Positions 54,066 through 64,000 of a stretch of 64,000 bases of DNA are shown here, piece after piece. The stretch is taken from positions 1 to 64,000 of the forward strand of contig NZ_MWWS01000002.1 of NCBI RefSeq assembly GCF_002259585.1, in the 5' to 3' direction. Both the position numbers and the translations under genes were made by a program. Origin of the DNA: Bombiscardovia coagulans (GTDB taxonomy: Bacteria; Actinomycetota; Actinomycetes; Actinomycetales; Bifidobacteriaceae). Position 1 is the stretch's first letter; every line of letters begins with the position of its first letter. Below the pieces are notes generated by a model, which saw nothing but the letters and a program-made list of their open reading frames with translations, made no database searches and was not told the DNA's origin.

Positions 54066-55306
54066 ATGATGCAATCGGAACACTAACGAACAGCACAACC
54101 AAGGCTGAACTTTCCTATTATGCCAGTCTTACATTTTTAACTCTTTCTAAAACTCTTCCACACGCTATTCTTACCGTATTATTACTGCACAAGGGATTAC
54201 AGCTGGCTGACATCATGTTTGTGCAAGCCCTGTTTAGTGTAGCGGTTTTTCTTTGTGAATTTCCCAGTGGCGTACTTGCTGATTTGTATGACCGCAGAGT
54301 GTTATATGAAATTTCCATTGTTGTATGGATTGTTGCCTGTCTGACGATCTACTGGGGGCAGGGTTTTATACCTATGGCCATAGCTTGGGTGTTATATGGC
54401 ATTTCTGAAGCCCTATCTTCTGGAACAATTGACGCATCACTGATCAATCTCTGTAAAGTGAGTTCAGTTGATCCGGTCGAGCAGGTGAAACGCTTTAAAA
54501 GAATCAGCAATCAGTTATCGCTCGTTGCTATGGTAGTTGGCGCCTCGTTGGGCTCAGTTCTGTATTTCAGAATTGGTTTCAATATGTATCTAGTTGGGGT
54601 AGCATTTGCGGTCCTGTCGGTGTTGCCTATCATCTTCTTCTTTCCTCATGATAATCAGTCCGAACAGCACAGCAACAGGACTATTCGTCAACAAATAGAA
54701 ACTGCATTGGCTGAAGTCAAGTCCGATAGAACCTTACTGCTCCTTATAGCACTCACCGCAGTGAGTCAGATTTTCTTTGGAACGCATTTTAACCTCTGGC
54801 AAGCGTACATGCTTTCCATTGGCATGAGTGAGAACAACCTTATTTACTGGTATTTCCTCTTACAGGCAATAGGGATTGTCGCTTATTCGATTCGAATAGA
54901 CCAGCACTTGCGACGCGTAATGCTTCTTGCTACACCTTGCGCGATGGCGTTCCCCTTGTTTATTCTGTTTCCAGACAGGATAGTTGGGGTATGTGCTTAC
55001 TGTCTTGCAACCTTTACGTTTATGTTTTTGCAGTACATGTATGACGTTCTGTTCTCGCTAAGAGTTTCACAAGAACGGATAAGTACTTTGATAACACTCA
55101 ATTCCACAGCGAGTCGGTTAGCAGGATTCTTGGTATTAGGAGCTAATGGACTTCTTCTGAATACAGTCAATCTTAGATATCTTATTGTTACTGACTTTGA
55201 GATATCACTGGTCTTATCCGTGGTCTTATGTTTCTTGTTCCTGAGGAGCAAGCATAAAAGAGTGGAAGGGTCTTCAGGTATAAAAGAGATAACAAGTAGC
55301 GCCTGA
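54066..55306 (+). pseudogene. MFS transporter with 5' frameshift
   Basis: The long frame (MFS helices, motif FPSGVLADLYDRRVL) is open from 54017 to 55306 but contains no ATG, GTG or TTG until 54215, inside helix 2. A good start, ATG 54066 with AAAGGAATA, lies in another frame that stops at 54086. A one-base change near 54075-54085 would join them and restore a normal protein of about 405 residues including helix 1 (TLPHAILTVLLLHKG). The C-terminal half is intact. Either the gene is inactive or a shortened protein starts at 54215. Confidence 0.75.
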
Positions 55307-55320
55307 TTGACGTAGTAATG

Positions 55321-55355
55321 AGGCCGGTTGTAAGTAGCGATATAGCAACCGGCCT
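55321..55355 (+). terminator. Hairpin terminator after the MFS gene
   Basis: A perfect 10-bp stem (AGGCCGGTTG at 55321-55330, complement at 55346-55355). It marks the edge between the accessory region and the core genes. Confidence 0.75.
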
Positions 55356-55559
55356 AGCCTTACATAACTAAGTCAACATTCACAAGTAGCGCCGACAGTT
55401 AGTGACACAAGTGCTGTTCAATTCTCCGCTATAACAGTTGATTGAACTGTGCATGCAATGACATGACAGAGCATCTTGTGTTCACACAAATACGCTTGAA
55501 CAACACAAAATGAACGAAAATGAGTCTTGCTCTTTGACATACTTGTGCTAACGAAAGAC

Positions 55560-56585
55560 TTACTCTTGTTCAGTTTGAGCCATATAACGGTCTATCTCAG
55601 CTAGGTATATGTCTTTGCGTTCTTGGCTAATCCAAGAAACTTCAAAGGAATTTTTGGCCAATTGAGCTACCTGTTCCTGACTGAGATTGAATTGGTCAGC
55701 CAAAGCACAATAGTTATCATTAATATACCCTCTAAAATAAGCAGGATCATCTGAATTCACACAGACTTTCGCCCCTTTATCGAGTAGCATGAGAATCGCT
55801 TCACCCTTCATTTTGGGCGAAGTATCCTTTCTTGCGGGAGGGCAAGCAGTGATACCAATTCCCCTCTTCACTGCAAGTGCTACCAGGTCAGAGTCTTCAA
55901 CGATGTTGGTTCCATGGTCGATGCGTTCAACATCCATAATTTCGAGTGCTTGCTTTATATGTTCAATGGAGTCTTTTTGATCAACATCGCAATGGGCTGT
56001 TAGATGGAGACCTTCTGTTCGTGCGTCTTCAAAGAGGCGGGCAAACTTCAGTGGTGGATTATTGTGCTCATCTGAATCCAAACCTACTCCTACTATCCAG
56101 TCCTTGTAAGGAAGCGCTTCTTGTAAGGTTTGCCTTGCTGATTCTTGAGAAAGGTCTCGCAGGAAGCACATTACCAAAGCAGCATCAATGTTGAAAGCTC
56201 TTCCATCGACAATCGCACGATGGAGGCCTGTAATAACTGTAGAAAAAGAAATCCCCCTACTCGTGTGAGCCTGGGGATCAAAAAATAGTTCTACATGCCG
56301 GACGTGTTGGGCTGCTGCTCGTTGCAGGTAAGCTAAAGCAAGATCATAAAAATCTTGTTCTGTTTGTAATACTTGCATTGCCTGATAATAGACAGCCAGG
56401 AAGGAAGGTAAATCGTGGAAGTCGTACGTCTGCTGCACCTCTTCAACGGTTGATTGCCCTATATCGATGTGATTACGTCGAGCCAGCTTGAGTTTCAGAT
56501 CAGGCTCTAGAGTTCCTTCGACATGAATGTGAAGTTCAGCCTTCGGCAAGTTGTCGATGAATGTGCGGATTGCATTAGCTGCCAT
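55560..56585 (-). CDS. add: Adenosine deaminase
   Basis: A 341-residue amidohydrolase that converts adenosine to inosine in purine salvage. Metal and active-site motifs are complete: LPKAELHIHVEGTLEPDL (HxH, about residue 15), HLTAHCDVD, VERIDHGT and CVNSDDPAYF. Length and motif order are standard for Add; adenine deaminase-type relatives share them and cannot be excluded. ATG 56585 is the start. It is the first gene of the core block and is transcribed alone. Confidence 0.85.
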   Translation of the reverse strand: MAANAIRTFIDNLPKAELHIHVEGTLEPDLKLKLARRNHIDIGQSTVEEVQQTYDFHDLPSFLAVYYQAMQVLQTEQDFYDLALAYLQRAAAQHVRHVELFFDPQAHTSRGISFSTVITGLHRAIVDGRAFNIDAALVMCFLRDLSQESARQTLQEALPYKDWIVGVGLDSDEHNNPPLKFARLFEDARTEGLHLTAHCDVDQKDSIEHIKQALEIMDVERIDHGTNIVEDSDLVALAVKRGIGITACPPARKDTSPKMKGEAILMLLDKGAKVCVNSDDPAYFRGYINDNYCALADQFNLSQEQVAQLAKNSFEVSWISQERKDIYLAEIDRYMAQTEQE

Positions 56586-56702
56586 ATTAGTGCCCTTAGA
56601 TGAGAAATCGACAGTTCAACAACATATTTAGCATATCAGAGTCATAATGTATCTCACGTTACCGATATACACGGGCAACAGTGGAGAGACTAGCAATGCC
56701 GT

Positions 56703-57389
56703 TTAAGCTTGTGTGTTCTCTTCCATCTGATGCTTACTTCGCTGCAAAGCTCCTGGAACGACCCAATTGAATTTTACAGAGAGAAGGCGTAAAGCAAGGA
56801 CCATGCAAACAATACTTAAGTCAAAAAAGACTTCATCTTCGAACGATAATCTGCCAGATTGAAATCCTCGAGTCACCAATACGGTGAGTATACAAGCAAT
56901 CAGTGTTGGTACTGCATACCAGTGTCTATCTGCGATTACTACTGATACTTCGTTCAACAAGGTGTCTCTGATAAGTCCTCCGCCCAGAGCCGTCACCATT
57001 CCTAAAAAGATCGCTGTCATTCCTGATGTTCCGTGGACTAAGGCTTTTGCGGTACCATTAACAGCAAAAAGACCTAGAGCAACACCATCAAGCACTAACA
57101 TCGACCAGTACATCTTGCCAACTTCAGGATGAAAACAAGCAACTACTATACTTGCCACTAGAGCTGTTAGCACCATACGCTTGTCGACTATGCCGGGTGG
57201 AGGAAATATTCCTAGCAACACGTCTCGTATTACTCCTCCACCCAGAGCTGTAAGCCACGACGTCAACAGCACAGCAAACAGGTCGTAACCTTTACGAATG
57301 GCAGCAAGTCCACCCAACAGACCCCAGCAAAAAATAGCAAGGTATTCAATACCCATGAGAAAAGCGTTACTCTCTAAGGCCAAGGTCAT
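56703..57389 (-). CDS. TRIC/UPF0126 membrane channel protein
   Basis: A 228-residue membrane protein with the duplicated Gly-rich helix pattern of the trimeric intracellular cation channel family: TALGGGVIRDVLLGIFPP and VTALGGGLIRDTLLN. About seven helices. Bacterial members conduct monovalent cations. Start at ATG 57389 with GAAAGGAACC upstream rather than the TTG at 57395. It follows the cmk-der gene by 33 bases and is probably part of the same transcript. Confidence 0.85.
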   Translation of the reverse strand: MTLALESNAFLMGIEYLAIFCWGLLGGLAAIRKGYDLFAVLLTSWLTALGGGVIRDVLLGIFPPPGIVDKRMVLTALVASIVVACFHPEVGKMYWSMLVLDGVALGLFAVNGTAKALVHGTSGMTAIFLGMVTALGGGLIRDTLLNEVSVVIADRHWYAVPTLIACILTVLVTRGFQSGRLSFEDEVFFDLSIVCMVLALRLLSVKFNWVVPGALQRSKHQMEENTQA

Positions 57390-57421
57390 CCTCAAAGGTT
57401 CCTTTCTCTCCTAAACCATAA

Positions 57422-59554
57422 TCACTTAGACTTGCTCTTTTTCTTCTCTCGAATATGAACAGAAATTTGAATAGGAGTTCCCTGGAAGCCGAACTCTTCA
57501 CGTAGTCTTCTTTCAAGAAAACGTCGATAAGATGCTTCGAGGAAGCCAGTCGCAAAAATAACGAACCTCGGAGGGCGCGTAGAAGCTTGAGTGGCAAAGA
57601 GAATTCTAGGTTGCTTGCCTCCACGCAGGGGGTGAGGATGTGCGGCTTGAACAGTTCCTAAGAAGGAGTTGAGCTTACCAGTTGGAACTCTTTGATCCCA
57701 CGATTCCAAGGCTGTGTGCATGGCTTGAGCTAGACGGTTGGTATGCCAACCCGTCTTTGCAGAAAGGTTAACTCTTTCTGCCCAGGTAACACGGTCAAAC
57801 TCAGTCTGCCAAAGGCGTTCGAGTCTCTGACGACCAAAATCGTCAAGTAAATCCCATTTATTGAAGATGAGTACAACTGCACGACCCGCGTCTACTGCCT
57901 GGCTCATAACTTTCAAGTCTTGATCAGCAATAGGTTGTGAAGCATCAAATAAGACCAGTGCAAGTTCACTTCGCTCAATAGCAGCCTGAGTGCGCAAAGA
58001 CGAATAGTATTCAGCTCCTGACAGTTTGTGGAGCCGACGTTTGATACCAGCGGTATCAATGAACAGCCAGTCCTCCCCCTCGATATCGATAACTTCATCC
58101 ACCGGGTCACGTGTGGTACCGGCTACGTCATTTACCACTGCCCTATCTTGCTTTGCTAATTTATTCAACAAAGATGATTTCCCAACATTTGGGCGCCCGA
58201 CCAGTGCTACACGACGCAGGCCAGCAGGAGTTAAGAAACCGGAGGTTTTTTCAGCCTTGTGTAGCTGATCTACTGCTGCATCAAGCAAATCTCCTACGCC
58301 TCGGCCGTGCATAGCAGATATGGGGTATGGTTCCCCCATGCCAAGCTTCCAAAATTCAGCAGCTGTGTAATCAGCGTTCCTTGAATCGAGCTTATTGACA
58401 GCAAGCACCACAGGTTTACCAGCCTGACGCAACATTCTGACAAGCCGTGTATCCATGTCAGTCAATCCCACTTGTCCATCTACCACAAAACAGACAGCGT
58501 CAGCAAGTGAGACAGCGAGCTGGGCTTGGTCAGCAATAGCTGAACCAATTCCTTGTGCATCGGCTTCCCAGCCTCCTGTGTCAACAATCTTGAAATCTGT
58601 ACCTGCCCACTGGGCATCGTAACTGACTCTATCGCGAGTCACTCCTGGTTTATCTTCAACTACAGCAGCCCGACGTCCGAGAATACGATTTACTAGTGTT
58701 GATTTACCAACATTGGGACGACCAACAACCGCTAAGACACCTACAGATTGAGTAGCTTGTGTCTCCTCTAGCAGAGGACCTTCAGAGTCAATCAGTGCCC
58801 GGTCATATTCGTCAAGCTCATAATCTTCTAGATTGTATACAAAGTCGTTGTTCGCTTGCTTATCTATGGCTTCCTGAACGATGGTAATTAAGCTATCAAG
58901 CGTTTGCTCGAACGTCATATCAGAATTATCTACTTCTATGACACCCTCTGCTGCTTCCATAAATGAAGTGACTTGGGCATCCTTCATATCCCTTGCTAGT
59001 ACATCATCTGTATCGTGCTCTGAAGAGGATTGTCCAGCTCTACGTGCAGCCCTGACACTTTCTCTAGCAGTAAGCAAGATACGGACTTGTGCCTGAGGAG
59101 CTACCACAGTGGTGATATCCCGACCTTCAGCGACAACTCCTCTTCCCTCTGACTGTGAGTCAACGTCTTCCTCAGCACTCATAAAAGCTCGTTGAGCAGC
59201 AATAAGAATATGCCTAACGCCCTGAATACCTGAGACAGTGGAAACATGTGATGATACTTGTGCAGAACGGATGCGTTCACTGACATCTTGTCCATCCAGT
59301 TTTACCCACAAGTCATTTGGGTCCATGCTGATTTCGAAATGTCCTTCAGTGAAGAGAGCCCCCACGGTTTCTGTGACTTGCTGTTGGTCAAGATCGTCCG
59401 CATCTAGGTCAACACCGGACATCATGCACCAAAGTGCACTAGCGCGATACATAGCGCCCGTATCAAGATAGGCAAGTCCAAAGTACTGTGCAAGAGCTCT
59501 CGCTGTCGATGACTTTCCGACACCAGCTGGACCATCAATAGCAACTGTAATCAC
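57422..59554 (-). CDS. Fused cytidylate kinase and GTPase Der
   Basis: A 710-residue bifunctional protein. Residues 1-230 are cytidylate kinase ([40 protein letters not shown]), which phosphorylates CMP/dCMP. Residues about 270-710 are Der/EngA with two GTPase domains ([15 protein letters not shown] with [23 protein letters not shown] with [11 protein letters not shown]) and a C-terminal KH-like domain, acting in 50S ribosome assembly. The fusion is a hallmark of bifidobacteria. It overlaps rluB by 4 bases (ATGA-type), so the two are translationally coupled. Usual symbols of the parts are cmk and der. Confidence 0.95.
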   Translation of the reverse strand: MITVAIDGPAGVGKSSTARALAQYFGLAYLDTGAMYRASALWCMMSGVDLDADDLDQQQVTETVGALFTEGHFEISMDPNDLWVKLDGQDVSERIRSAQVSSHVSTVSGIQGVRHILIAAQRAFMSAEEDVDSQSEGRGVVAEGRDITTVVAPQAQVRILLTARESVRAARRAGQSSSEHDTDDVLARDMKDAQVTSFMEAAEGVIEVDNSDMTFEQTLDSLITIVQEAIDKQANNDFVYNLEDYELDEYDRALIDSEGPLLEETQATQSVGVLAVVGRPNVGKSTLVNRILGRRAAVVEDKPGVTRDRVSYDAQWAGTDFKIVDTGGWEADAQGIGSAIADQAQLAVSLADAVCFVVDGQVGLTDMDTRLVRMLRQAGKPVVLAVNKLDSRNADYTAAEFWKLGMGEPYPISAMHGRGVGDLLDAAVDQLHKAEKTSGFLTPAGLRRVALVGRPNVGKSSLLNKLAKQDRAVVNDVAGTTRDPVDEVIDIEGEDWLFIDTAGIKRRLHKLSGAEYYSSLRTQAAIERSELALVLFDASQPIADQDLKVMSQAVDAGRAVVLIFNKWDLLDDFGRQRLERLWQTEFDRVTWAERVNLSAKTGWHTNRLAQAMHTALESWDQRVPTGKLNSFLGTVQAAHPHPLRGGKQPRILFATQASTRPPRFVIFATGFLEASYRRFLERRLREEFGFQGTPIQISVHIREKKKSKSK

Positions 59555-60324
59555 AGACCTACCTCCTTGTCCAAGGCACTGACTTCAGCATTAGACAGCA
59601 CCCTATATGAACCAGGTTTAACATCACCAAGGTGGATGGGTCCAATTTGTGTACGAACAAGTCTCACCACAGGAAAACCTATTGCTTCAAAAATACGCCG
59701 TACTATACGGTTCTTTCCAGAATGGATGACCACTTTCACCATAGTGTGATCACGGCTTCGGTCCACAATTGCACAATGATCTAAGCGAATAAGACCGTCT
59801 TTAAGGAGCACTCCTTGAGTAACAAGACGTCGACAAATATTGCCACCGAGCTTTCCCTGCACGGTTGCCATATATGTTTTTTCCACTTCGTACTTGGGGT
59901 GCATGACATGCTGGGCTAATTCACCATCGTCAGTCATGAGGATGAGACCTTCAGAATCGTAATCCAACCGCCCCATATGAAAGACCCTCTCGTAACGATC
60001 ACCTATGATGTCCCTCAGGGTAAAACGTCCTCTAGGGTCATCCATGGTGGAGAGCACCTTACGTGGCTTATTGAGGGCAAGCGTCACATGCCGACCTGTA
60101 ATGTGGATGCGTGAACCGTCTACCCTAACCTGTTGTCGATTTGGATTAACTCGTGACCCTAATTCCGTAACAAGTTGCCCATCAACCTCAACTCGGCCTT
60201 CTGTTATTATTTCCTCACACTTGCGTCTGGATCCGAACCCAGCTTGTGCTAGCACCTTTTGGAGACGAACACCTTCGTCATGTGATTCATGTGCTCGTAT
60301 CGCGCGTTTATATGGATGTGGCAT
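59551..60324 (-). CDS. rluB: 23S rRNA pseudouridine synthase B
   Basis: A 257-residue enzyme that isomerises a uridine of 23S rRNA. N-terminal S4 RNA-binding domain ([20 protein letters not shown], about residue 18-60) and the catalytic domain with [20 protein letters not shown] (catalytic Asp). I chose ATG 60324 with GGGAGAACG; the frame is open upstream to 60441, but that extension is not conserved-looking. RsuA/RluE relatives are alternatives, but the position next to cmk-der supports RluB. Confidence 0.85.
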   Translation of the reverse strand: MPHPYKRAIRAHESHDEGVRLQKVLAQAGFGSRRKCEEIITEGRVEVDGQLVTELGSRVNPNRQQVRVDGSRIHITGRHVTLALNKPRKVLSTMDDPRGRFTLRDIIGDRYERVFHMGRLDYDSEGLILMTDDGELAQHVMHPKYEVEKTYMATVQGKLGGNICRRLVTQGVLLKDGLIRLDHCAIVDRSRDHTMVKVVIHSGKNRIVRRIFEAIGFPVVRLVRTQIGPIHLGDVKPGSYRVLSNAEVSALDKEVGL

Positions 60325-60488
60325 CGTTCTCCCAACGTGGCCTAAGAAAGTAAAGCTACAAAAACTATTGTAGCTTAGCCTATGCTCATGATTTTCAGTG
60401 TTGTTCGCAAAAAGAGTCAAGGTCTGTCCTTCTTCATACACTAAATACTATTCCATGAGGCAAGCAATGTGAAGGCAAAGGAAAGTCA

Positions 60489-61529
60489 ATGAATTCACAG
60501 AAACGAACACAGCCCATACAGTTACTAACTCCAGCAGCAGCCGGAACATTGCAAGTAGGTGCTGAAGCTGTCGGTACTTTTCTCATATGCTTCGCAGTAT
60601 ATGCAGCTTCTTCTTGGGGGCGTATTTCTACTGGAGCATCATCCATTGCAATCGCTTGTACATGGGTTTGCGCATGTATTGCTGTAGGAGCGATGTTCAG
60701 TAAAATATCCTCAGCCCACTGCAATCCAGCAGTAACTTTTGCAGCTATGTTTACCGGACAAATTGGCTGGTTGCAAGGAGTTTTCTATATTCTCGGACAA
60801 CTTATCGGCGCTGCTGCTGCCGGTGCGGCGGTTATATATCTACTTCCGATGACTAAAGAAAATAACGGTCAAGTCTGGCTTCCTGGTGCCGTGAATGGGT
60901 TTGCTGAGGGTTCACCTTCATATGCAACTCTCACCCAGTACCACTTATCCTTTACCATCACAATGGCTATCGTAGTTGAGCTGGTTGCATCCCTAATTGT
61001 TGTCGGCACAGCCATAGTAAGCATGAAAAAAGACGGTCAGGCAGCTTCGGGTCATGTGTGGAAGGTAGCTCTAGCTTACGGAGTTGGAGCAATGATCACC
61101 TACCCAATTACTGGTGCAGGCTTGAATCCTGCTCGTTCCACAGGCATAGCCCTCTTTGCACGGAACAAGGGTTTACAAGCTGACCCCGTCAGTCAACTGT
61201 TCGTTTTCTGGATTTGCCCATTGCTTGCAGCTGCCATCGTTGGTCTCATTACCATTATCTATAACATGATTATAGAAAATGCAAAGGAAACATTGGAAGC
61301 AGAGCCTGACACCATCATTGAGATGCCAGAAGCCCTTCTCACCTCTACAGGTGAATATGCTCTTAAAGAACCAGATAAGCAGACGGATCTGTTAGTCAGT
61401 GTCGACGACAATGACAGTGATGAGATAAGTGCGTCGGTTCATCCTGTTCCTGTTGAACATACACAGACATCTCAGCCCTCAGAAGAGCCAAAGGATACTC
61501 AAATAAGTGACGAGGAGTCCAATAGCTAA
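60489..61529 (+). CDS. Aquaporin/MIP-family channel with a long acidic tail
   Basis: A 346-residue channel with six helices and two half-helix motifs: SAHCNPAVTFAAMFTG (first NPA) and GAGLNPARSTG (second NPA). A normal MIP channel ends near residue 265. Here an acidic cytoplasmic tail of about 80 residues follows, rich in Glu/Asp/Ser/Thr. Water or glycerol is the likely substrate; the selectivity filter was not resolved by eye. It is divergent from rluB and its 3' end overlaps the DUF3017 gene by 51 bases. Confidence 0.9.
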   Translation: MNSQKRTQPIQLLTPAAAGTLQVGAEAVGTFLICFAVYAASSWGRISTGASSIAIACTWVCACIAVGAMFSKISSAHCNPAVTFAAMFTGQIGWLQGVFYILGQLIGAAAAGAAVIYLLPMTKENNGQVWLPGAVNGFAEGSPSYATLTQYHLSFTITMAIVVELVASLIVVGTAIVSMKKDGQAASGHVWKVALAYGVGAMITYPITGAGLNPARSTGIALFARNKGLQADPVSQLFVFWICPLLAAAIVGLITIIYNMIIENAKETLEAEPDTIIEMPEALLTSTGEYALKEPDKQTDLLVSVDDNDSDEISASVHPVPVEHTQTSQPSEEPKDTQISDEESNS

Positions 61530-61835
61530 GCCGATACACATAACTGAGTCGAAACCTACTGATCTCACCTTCCAGGGACTTTTCTCTTGAAGGATAAGTC
61601 TAAGGCATCCAAGTATAGCGCTGCAAGATGCTAGAACTGCTATCCCAATTCCTGTGTGTCCAAATGCTGCGAAGGCCGTAGCTGATAACACGACTAGGCA
61701 TACAATCCACTCAGCTACTGGTTTACCCTCACTCTGTTCAGATACGAAAGGATGCTCCTTGGAACTATTCAATTGATGCGGAGCACTTTCTGTGTTTGGC
61801 CTGTGTGCATGTTGTGCCGTTGGAGTCATTATCAC
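61479..61835 (-). CDS. DUF3017-type membrane protein
   Basis: A 118-residue protein with a polar N-terminus and three hydrophobic helices (WIVCLVVLSATAFAAFGHTG, IAVLASCSAILGCLRLIL, VMCIGLAIGLLVTYLSIL). Fits the actinobacterial DUF3017 family by size and topology. The function is unknown. Its last 51 bases overlap the aquaporin gene on the opposite strand. ATG 61835; the next in-frame ATG is 61829. Confidence 0.7.
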   Translation of the reverse strand: MIMTPTAQHAHRPNTESAPHQLNSSKEHPFVSEQSEGKPVAEWIVCLVVLSATAFAAFGHTGIGIAVLASCSAILGCLRLILQEKSPWKVRSVGFDSVMCIGLAIGLLVTYLSILWLF

Positions 61836-61882
61836 ACCTTGCCTTTTATTTGATAACTTATCTAGAGTCTAACCGGAAGATC

Positions 61883-63184
61883 TTACGAACGGTCGCTGTG
61901 ATTGTGTGCATCCGTATCTGACACAAGTGAAAGCACTTCTGTACTGTGACTTATGCCAGTGCGGATTGCATTCCAACACAGTATAGTTGCAGCTCCGACA
62001 ACAACAACAATCCACGGTGACAGACAACCAACAATAGTAGCCCTGCTGTAGGTAGTTATCGATTCCGTCAAGTCAACACCCACATTTTTTAATCGATACC
62101 GTCCCAGCGAACCGTCTGAACAAATAAACGCAACACTCAAACTTATCAAAACCACTGCTGCTGAAATCACCAGACCCAAAAACGCACTAGCAAAACTTTT
62201 AATAAGGTTGCCTTGTATCGTTTGCAAACCATCGTGTTTCATTGTTGAGATAAGACCATAACCTTTGCTATGGAGCAGCGTGAATAATGACACTACAGCA
62301 CAGATACAAACCGGCGTAAGGAGTAAAAGCATCTTCATAACTGGGTTAGTAACAGCTTCTGGGAATAACCCGAAAATAGGTAACAAAGGAAGGTCATGCG
62401 ATTGACCTGACCAAAGGGTAAAACTCGCCAAATCGCCAACATAAAACCCACCGCCAGCCAGCCAAGACGAAGCCCATATTGTCAAATTTGGCAACCAAAC
62501 AAGTGCAGCTAAAGAGCTCAACACTCTCGAATTAGTTCCCATCTGGGCCAGAATAAAAATCCGTCCCACTGCATCATGATAGAGGATAACCCACGAAATT
62601 ACAGTGCCAAAAGCAACGATGGTGAATAATGCAAGCAAGATGGCTGCCATTGATATTGCAATCTTTACAGTACGGCGTAAGCTAAAAGGAAGCTTCAGGT
62701 AGCCTGCGTATAGCTTGGTCATCTTCCATTGATTGCCTGTAAACGCTGCAATTGCATAAGAAAAAAGATAAATTGTCAGAGCTTTTAACTCTATGACGGT
62801 AGTGGTATCAACCAGCACAATACCCGAAACTTGCTGGAGAAGAAAAGTGACTAACAACCACAACAATCCTCCGCTGAGCATGGCTGTCCAGCTCATACCA
62901 AATTTCCGGATACAGGCTGTTGCAAGAGATACCAGTACAATTGTTAAACCGAGTGGCATGATAGTGAGCGTCAGCGCGCCAGCAGTAAATCCACTCCCCT
63001 GACTCAGTAAGACGATCGCCTGTGTGATCGGAAGGGCTTGATCAGTAAGAGCGGTTCCACCCTCCTCCATGGATATGAGAAGGAACATGAGAGAGACACA
63101 AGAACCTATGGTTACTATGTAGACAACCAAGGTTGCAGCAGCGGCGTATATGCCGTTCAAACATTTTTTAACTGTTGAACTCAT
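61883..63184 (-). CDS. DUF6350-like polytopic membrane protein
   Basis: A 433-residue protein with about ten membrane helices and no transporter motif. Segments such as ITQAIVLLSQGSGFTAGALT, LTIMPLGLTIVLVSLATACI and LAGGGFYVGDLASFTLWSGQ resemble the DUF6350 family conserved beside purine genes in actinobacteria. The function is unknown; some relatives are annotated as division-associated. It lies 26 bases downstream of apt on the same strand. Confidence 0.65.
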   Translation of the reverse strand: MSSTVKKCLNGIYAAAATLVVYIVTIGSCVSLMFLLISMEEGGTALTDQALPITQAIVLLSQGSGFTAGALTLTIMPLGLTIVLVSLATACIRKFGMSWTAMLSGGLLWLLVTFLLQQVSGIVLVDTTTVIELKALTIYLFSYAIAAFTGNQWKMTKLYAGYLKLPFSLRRTVKIAISMAAILLALFTIVAFGTVISWVILYHDAVGRIFILAQMGTNSRVLSSLAALVWLPNLTIWASSWLAGGGFYVGDLASFTLWSGQSHDLPLLPIFGLFPEAVTNPVMKMLLLLTPVCICAVVSLFTLLHSKGYGLISTMKHDGLQTIQGNLIKSFASAFLGLVISAAVVLISLSVAFICSDGSLGRYRLKNVGVDLTESITTYSRATIVGCLSPWIVVVVGAATILCWNAIRTGISHSTEVLSLVSDTDAHNHSDRS

Positions 63185-63210
63185 GTTCTCTACGTTCTGT
63201 GTCGTTCTGC

Positions 63211-63795
63211 CTACGCAGGCATGGAAACAAGTGTAGAAGTCGGATACTCACTCAATAGCTCTCGACCGTGGAGTCCCTCCAACTCCATAACGAAGCTGAA
63301 ACCAGCGACTTTGCCCCCAGCCCTTTGTATGAGTTGTGCTGCAGCATCGGCTGATCCACCAGTAGCAATGAGATCATCAACTATCAGGACCCTGTCGCCA
63401 TGGGACAAGGCATTCTCTTCCATCTCAATGGTAGAAGTCCCGTATTCAAGCGAATACTCCTGGGAAAGAGTTGTTGGGGGTAATTTACCACTTTTTCGTA
63501 GTGCTATAAAACCTTTACCAAGACTGCTAGCAATGTGCGGCCCGAGTAAAAATCCCCGAGCCTCCAAACCTGCAACAGCATCGAACTTGTCTGCTTCAAC
63601 CGGTAAGGCTGCAAGCATAGCTTGGTTGATAATTGACAAACCCTGAGGATCTGCTAATGCGGGAAGGAAGTCTCTGAATAGTATGCCTTCTTTAGGAAAG
63701 TCTGCGACACTACGAAAAAGAGAAACCACGTACTGTGCGTCCTGCTCACCTACAGCGCTAAGCTGCTGAATAGAAATGTCGCCGATTTGGGCCAT
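63211..63795 (-). CDS. apt: Adenine phosphoribosyltransferase
   Basis: A 194-residue enzyme that makes AMP from adenine and PRPP. The PRPP motif is VLIVDDLIATGGSADAAAQ near residue 135; VAGLEARGFLLGPHIASSLG and FIALRKSGKLP are the other Apt signatures. Length is typical with a slightly long N-terminus. Transcribed with the yajC-like gene upstream and the DUF6350 gene downstream, as in bifidobacteria. Confidence 0.95.
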   Translation of the reverse strand: MAQIGDISIQQLSAVGEQDAQYVVSLFRSVADFPKEGILFRDFLPALADPQGLSIINQAMLAALPVEADKFDAVAGLEARGFLLGPHIASSLGKGFIALRKSGKLPPTTLSQEYSLEYGTSTIEMEENALSHGDRVLIVDDLIATGGSADAAAQLIQRAGGKVAGFSFVMELEGLHGRELLSEYPTSTLVSMPA

Positions 63796-63897
63796 TATCT
63801 TCTTTCCTTGTTAAATCTGTTGGCAAGAAAACCATCTGCATGTATTGCAAGCATGCAAACTAAGGTTAATAAACTAACGATAGTGAAACGTATACAA

Positions 63898-64000
63898 CTA
63901 CTTCTTAGCTGGTGCGCTGTCTTCTGAATCGACAGCACTATCATTGACTTTCACAGAATCGTTCGAAGATGGGGTTTCGCTATCTGAAGCTACCTGCTTA
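63898..64000 (-). CDS. C-terminal end of a yajC-like gene (partial)
   Basis: The frame enters from the right edge and ends at TAG 63898-63900. Visible residues are a Ser/Asp-rich tail (SETPSSNDSVKVNDS) ending APAKK. In bifidobacteria the gene upstream of apt is usually yajC, whose product has such an acidic disordered tail. The assignment is by position only. Confidence 0.45.
   Translation of the reverse strand, partial: KQVASDSETPSSNDSVKVNDSAVDSEDSAPAKK

Overview
The window looks like a chromosomal segment of a low-GC member of the Bifidobacteriaceae (Bifidobacterium, Gardnerella, Scardovia or Alloscardovia type). The strongest marker is the single 710-residue protein at 57422-59554 that joins cytidylate kinase to the double GTPase Der, followed by an rluB-type gene, a DUF3017 protein, a DUF6350-like membrane protein, apt and the end of a yajC-like gene. 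This arrangement is characteristic of bifidobacteria. The species cannot be fixed from the sequence alone.
Layout. Roughly 55.5-64 kb is ordinary core genome. Everything to its left is accessory and strongly eroded. 0-12.5 kb: fragment of an integrative or conjugative element (Panacea protein, small HTH regulator, membrane-anchored protein, lysozyme/CHAP peptidoglycan hydrolase, LPATG surface protein, replication-relaxation-like protein, RusA-like protein, orphan C5 methyltransferase). 12.5-26.2 kb: island between 21-bp direct repeats that look like the 3' end of a tRNA gene. It holds a broken aminotransferase/MFS/phosphotransferase operon, an excisionase-like gene, a frameshifted tyrosine integrase, and an intact, tightly overlapping nine-gene RiPP-type operon (19.1-25.3 kb). 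26.2-33.9 kb: a second repeat-bounded segment with a dead secreted-protein gene, a multi-pass membrane protein, fossil MerR and TetR regulators and a 670-residue PD-(D/E)XK-type protein. 34-44.4 kb: two more peptide/transporter modules. 44.7-55.3 kb: flotillin, a second Panacea copy in inverted orientation with a frameshifted Panacea relative beside it, a YfbU/ImmA-IrrE pair, small secreted proteins, a fossil GntR regulator and an MFS exporter.
How the genes work together. The most interesting system is the operon at 19079-25271 (minus strand). A 26-residue precursor with a YxxP-type leader motif sits behind a very strong ribosome binding site and a hairpin. It is followed by a PqqD-like recognition protein, a CPBP membrane protease, a nucleotidyltransferase, an MFS exporter, an HprK-like kinase, a second kinase-fold protein, a methyltransferase and a NUDIX hydrolase. 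The kinase, nucleotidyltransferase and PqqD genes recall lasso-peptide tailoring, but there is no lasso cyclase and no transglutaminase-like protease. This suggests a different RiPP class with a very short core. Two other modules (36.6-39.2 kb and 41.2-44.4 kb) pair previously unannotated 40-71 residue peptides with ABC or MFS transporters. Many neighbouring genes are broken by single frameshifts or nonsense codons and no intact integrase is present, so the region looks like stacked immobilised islands.
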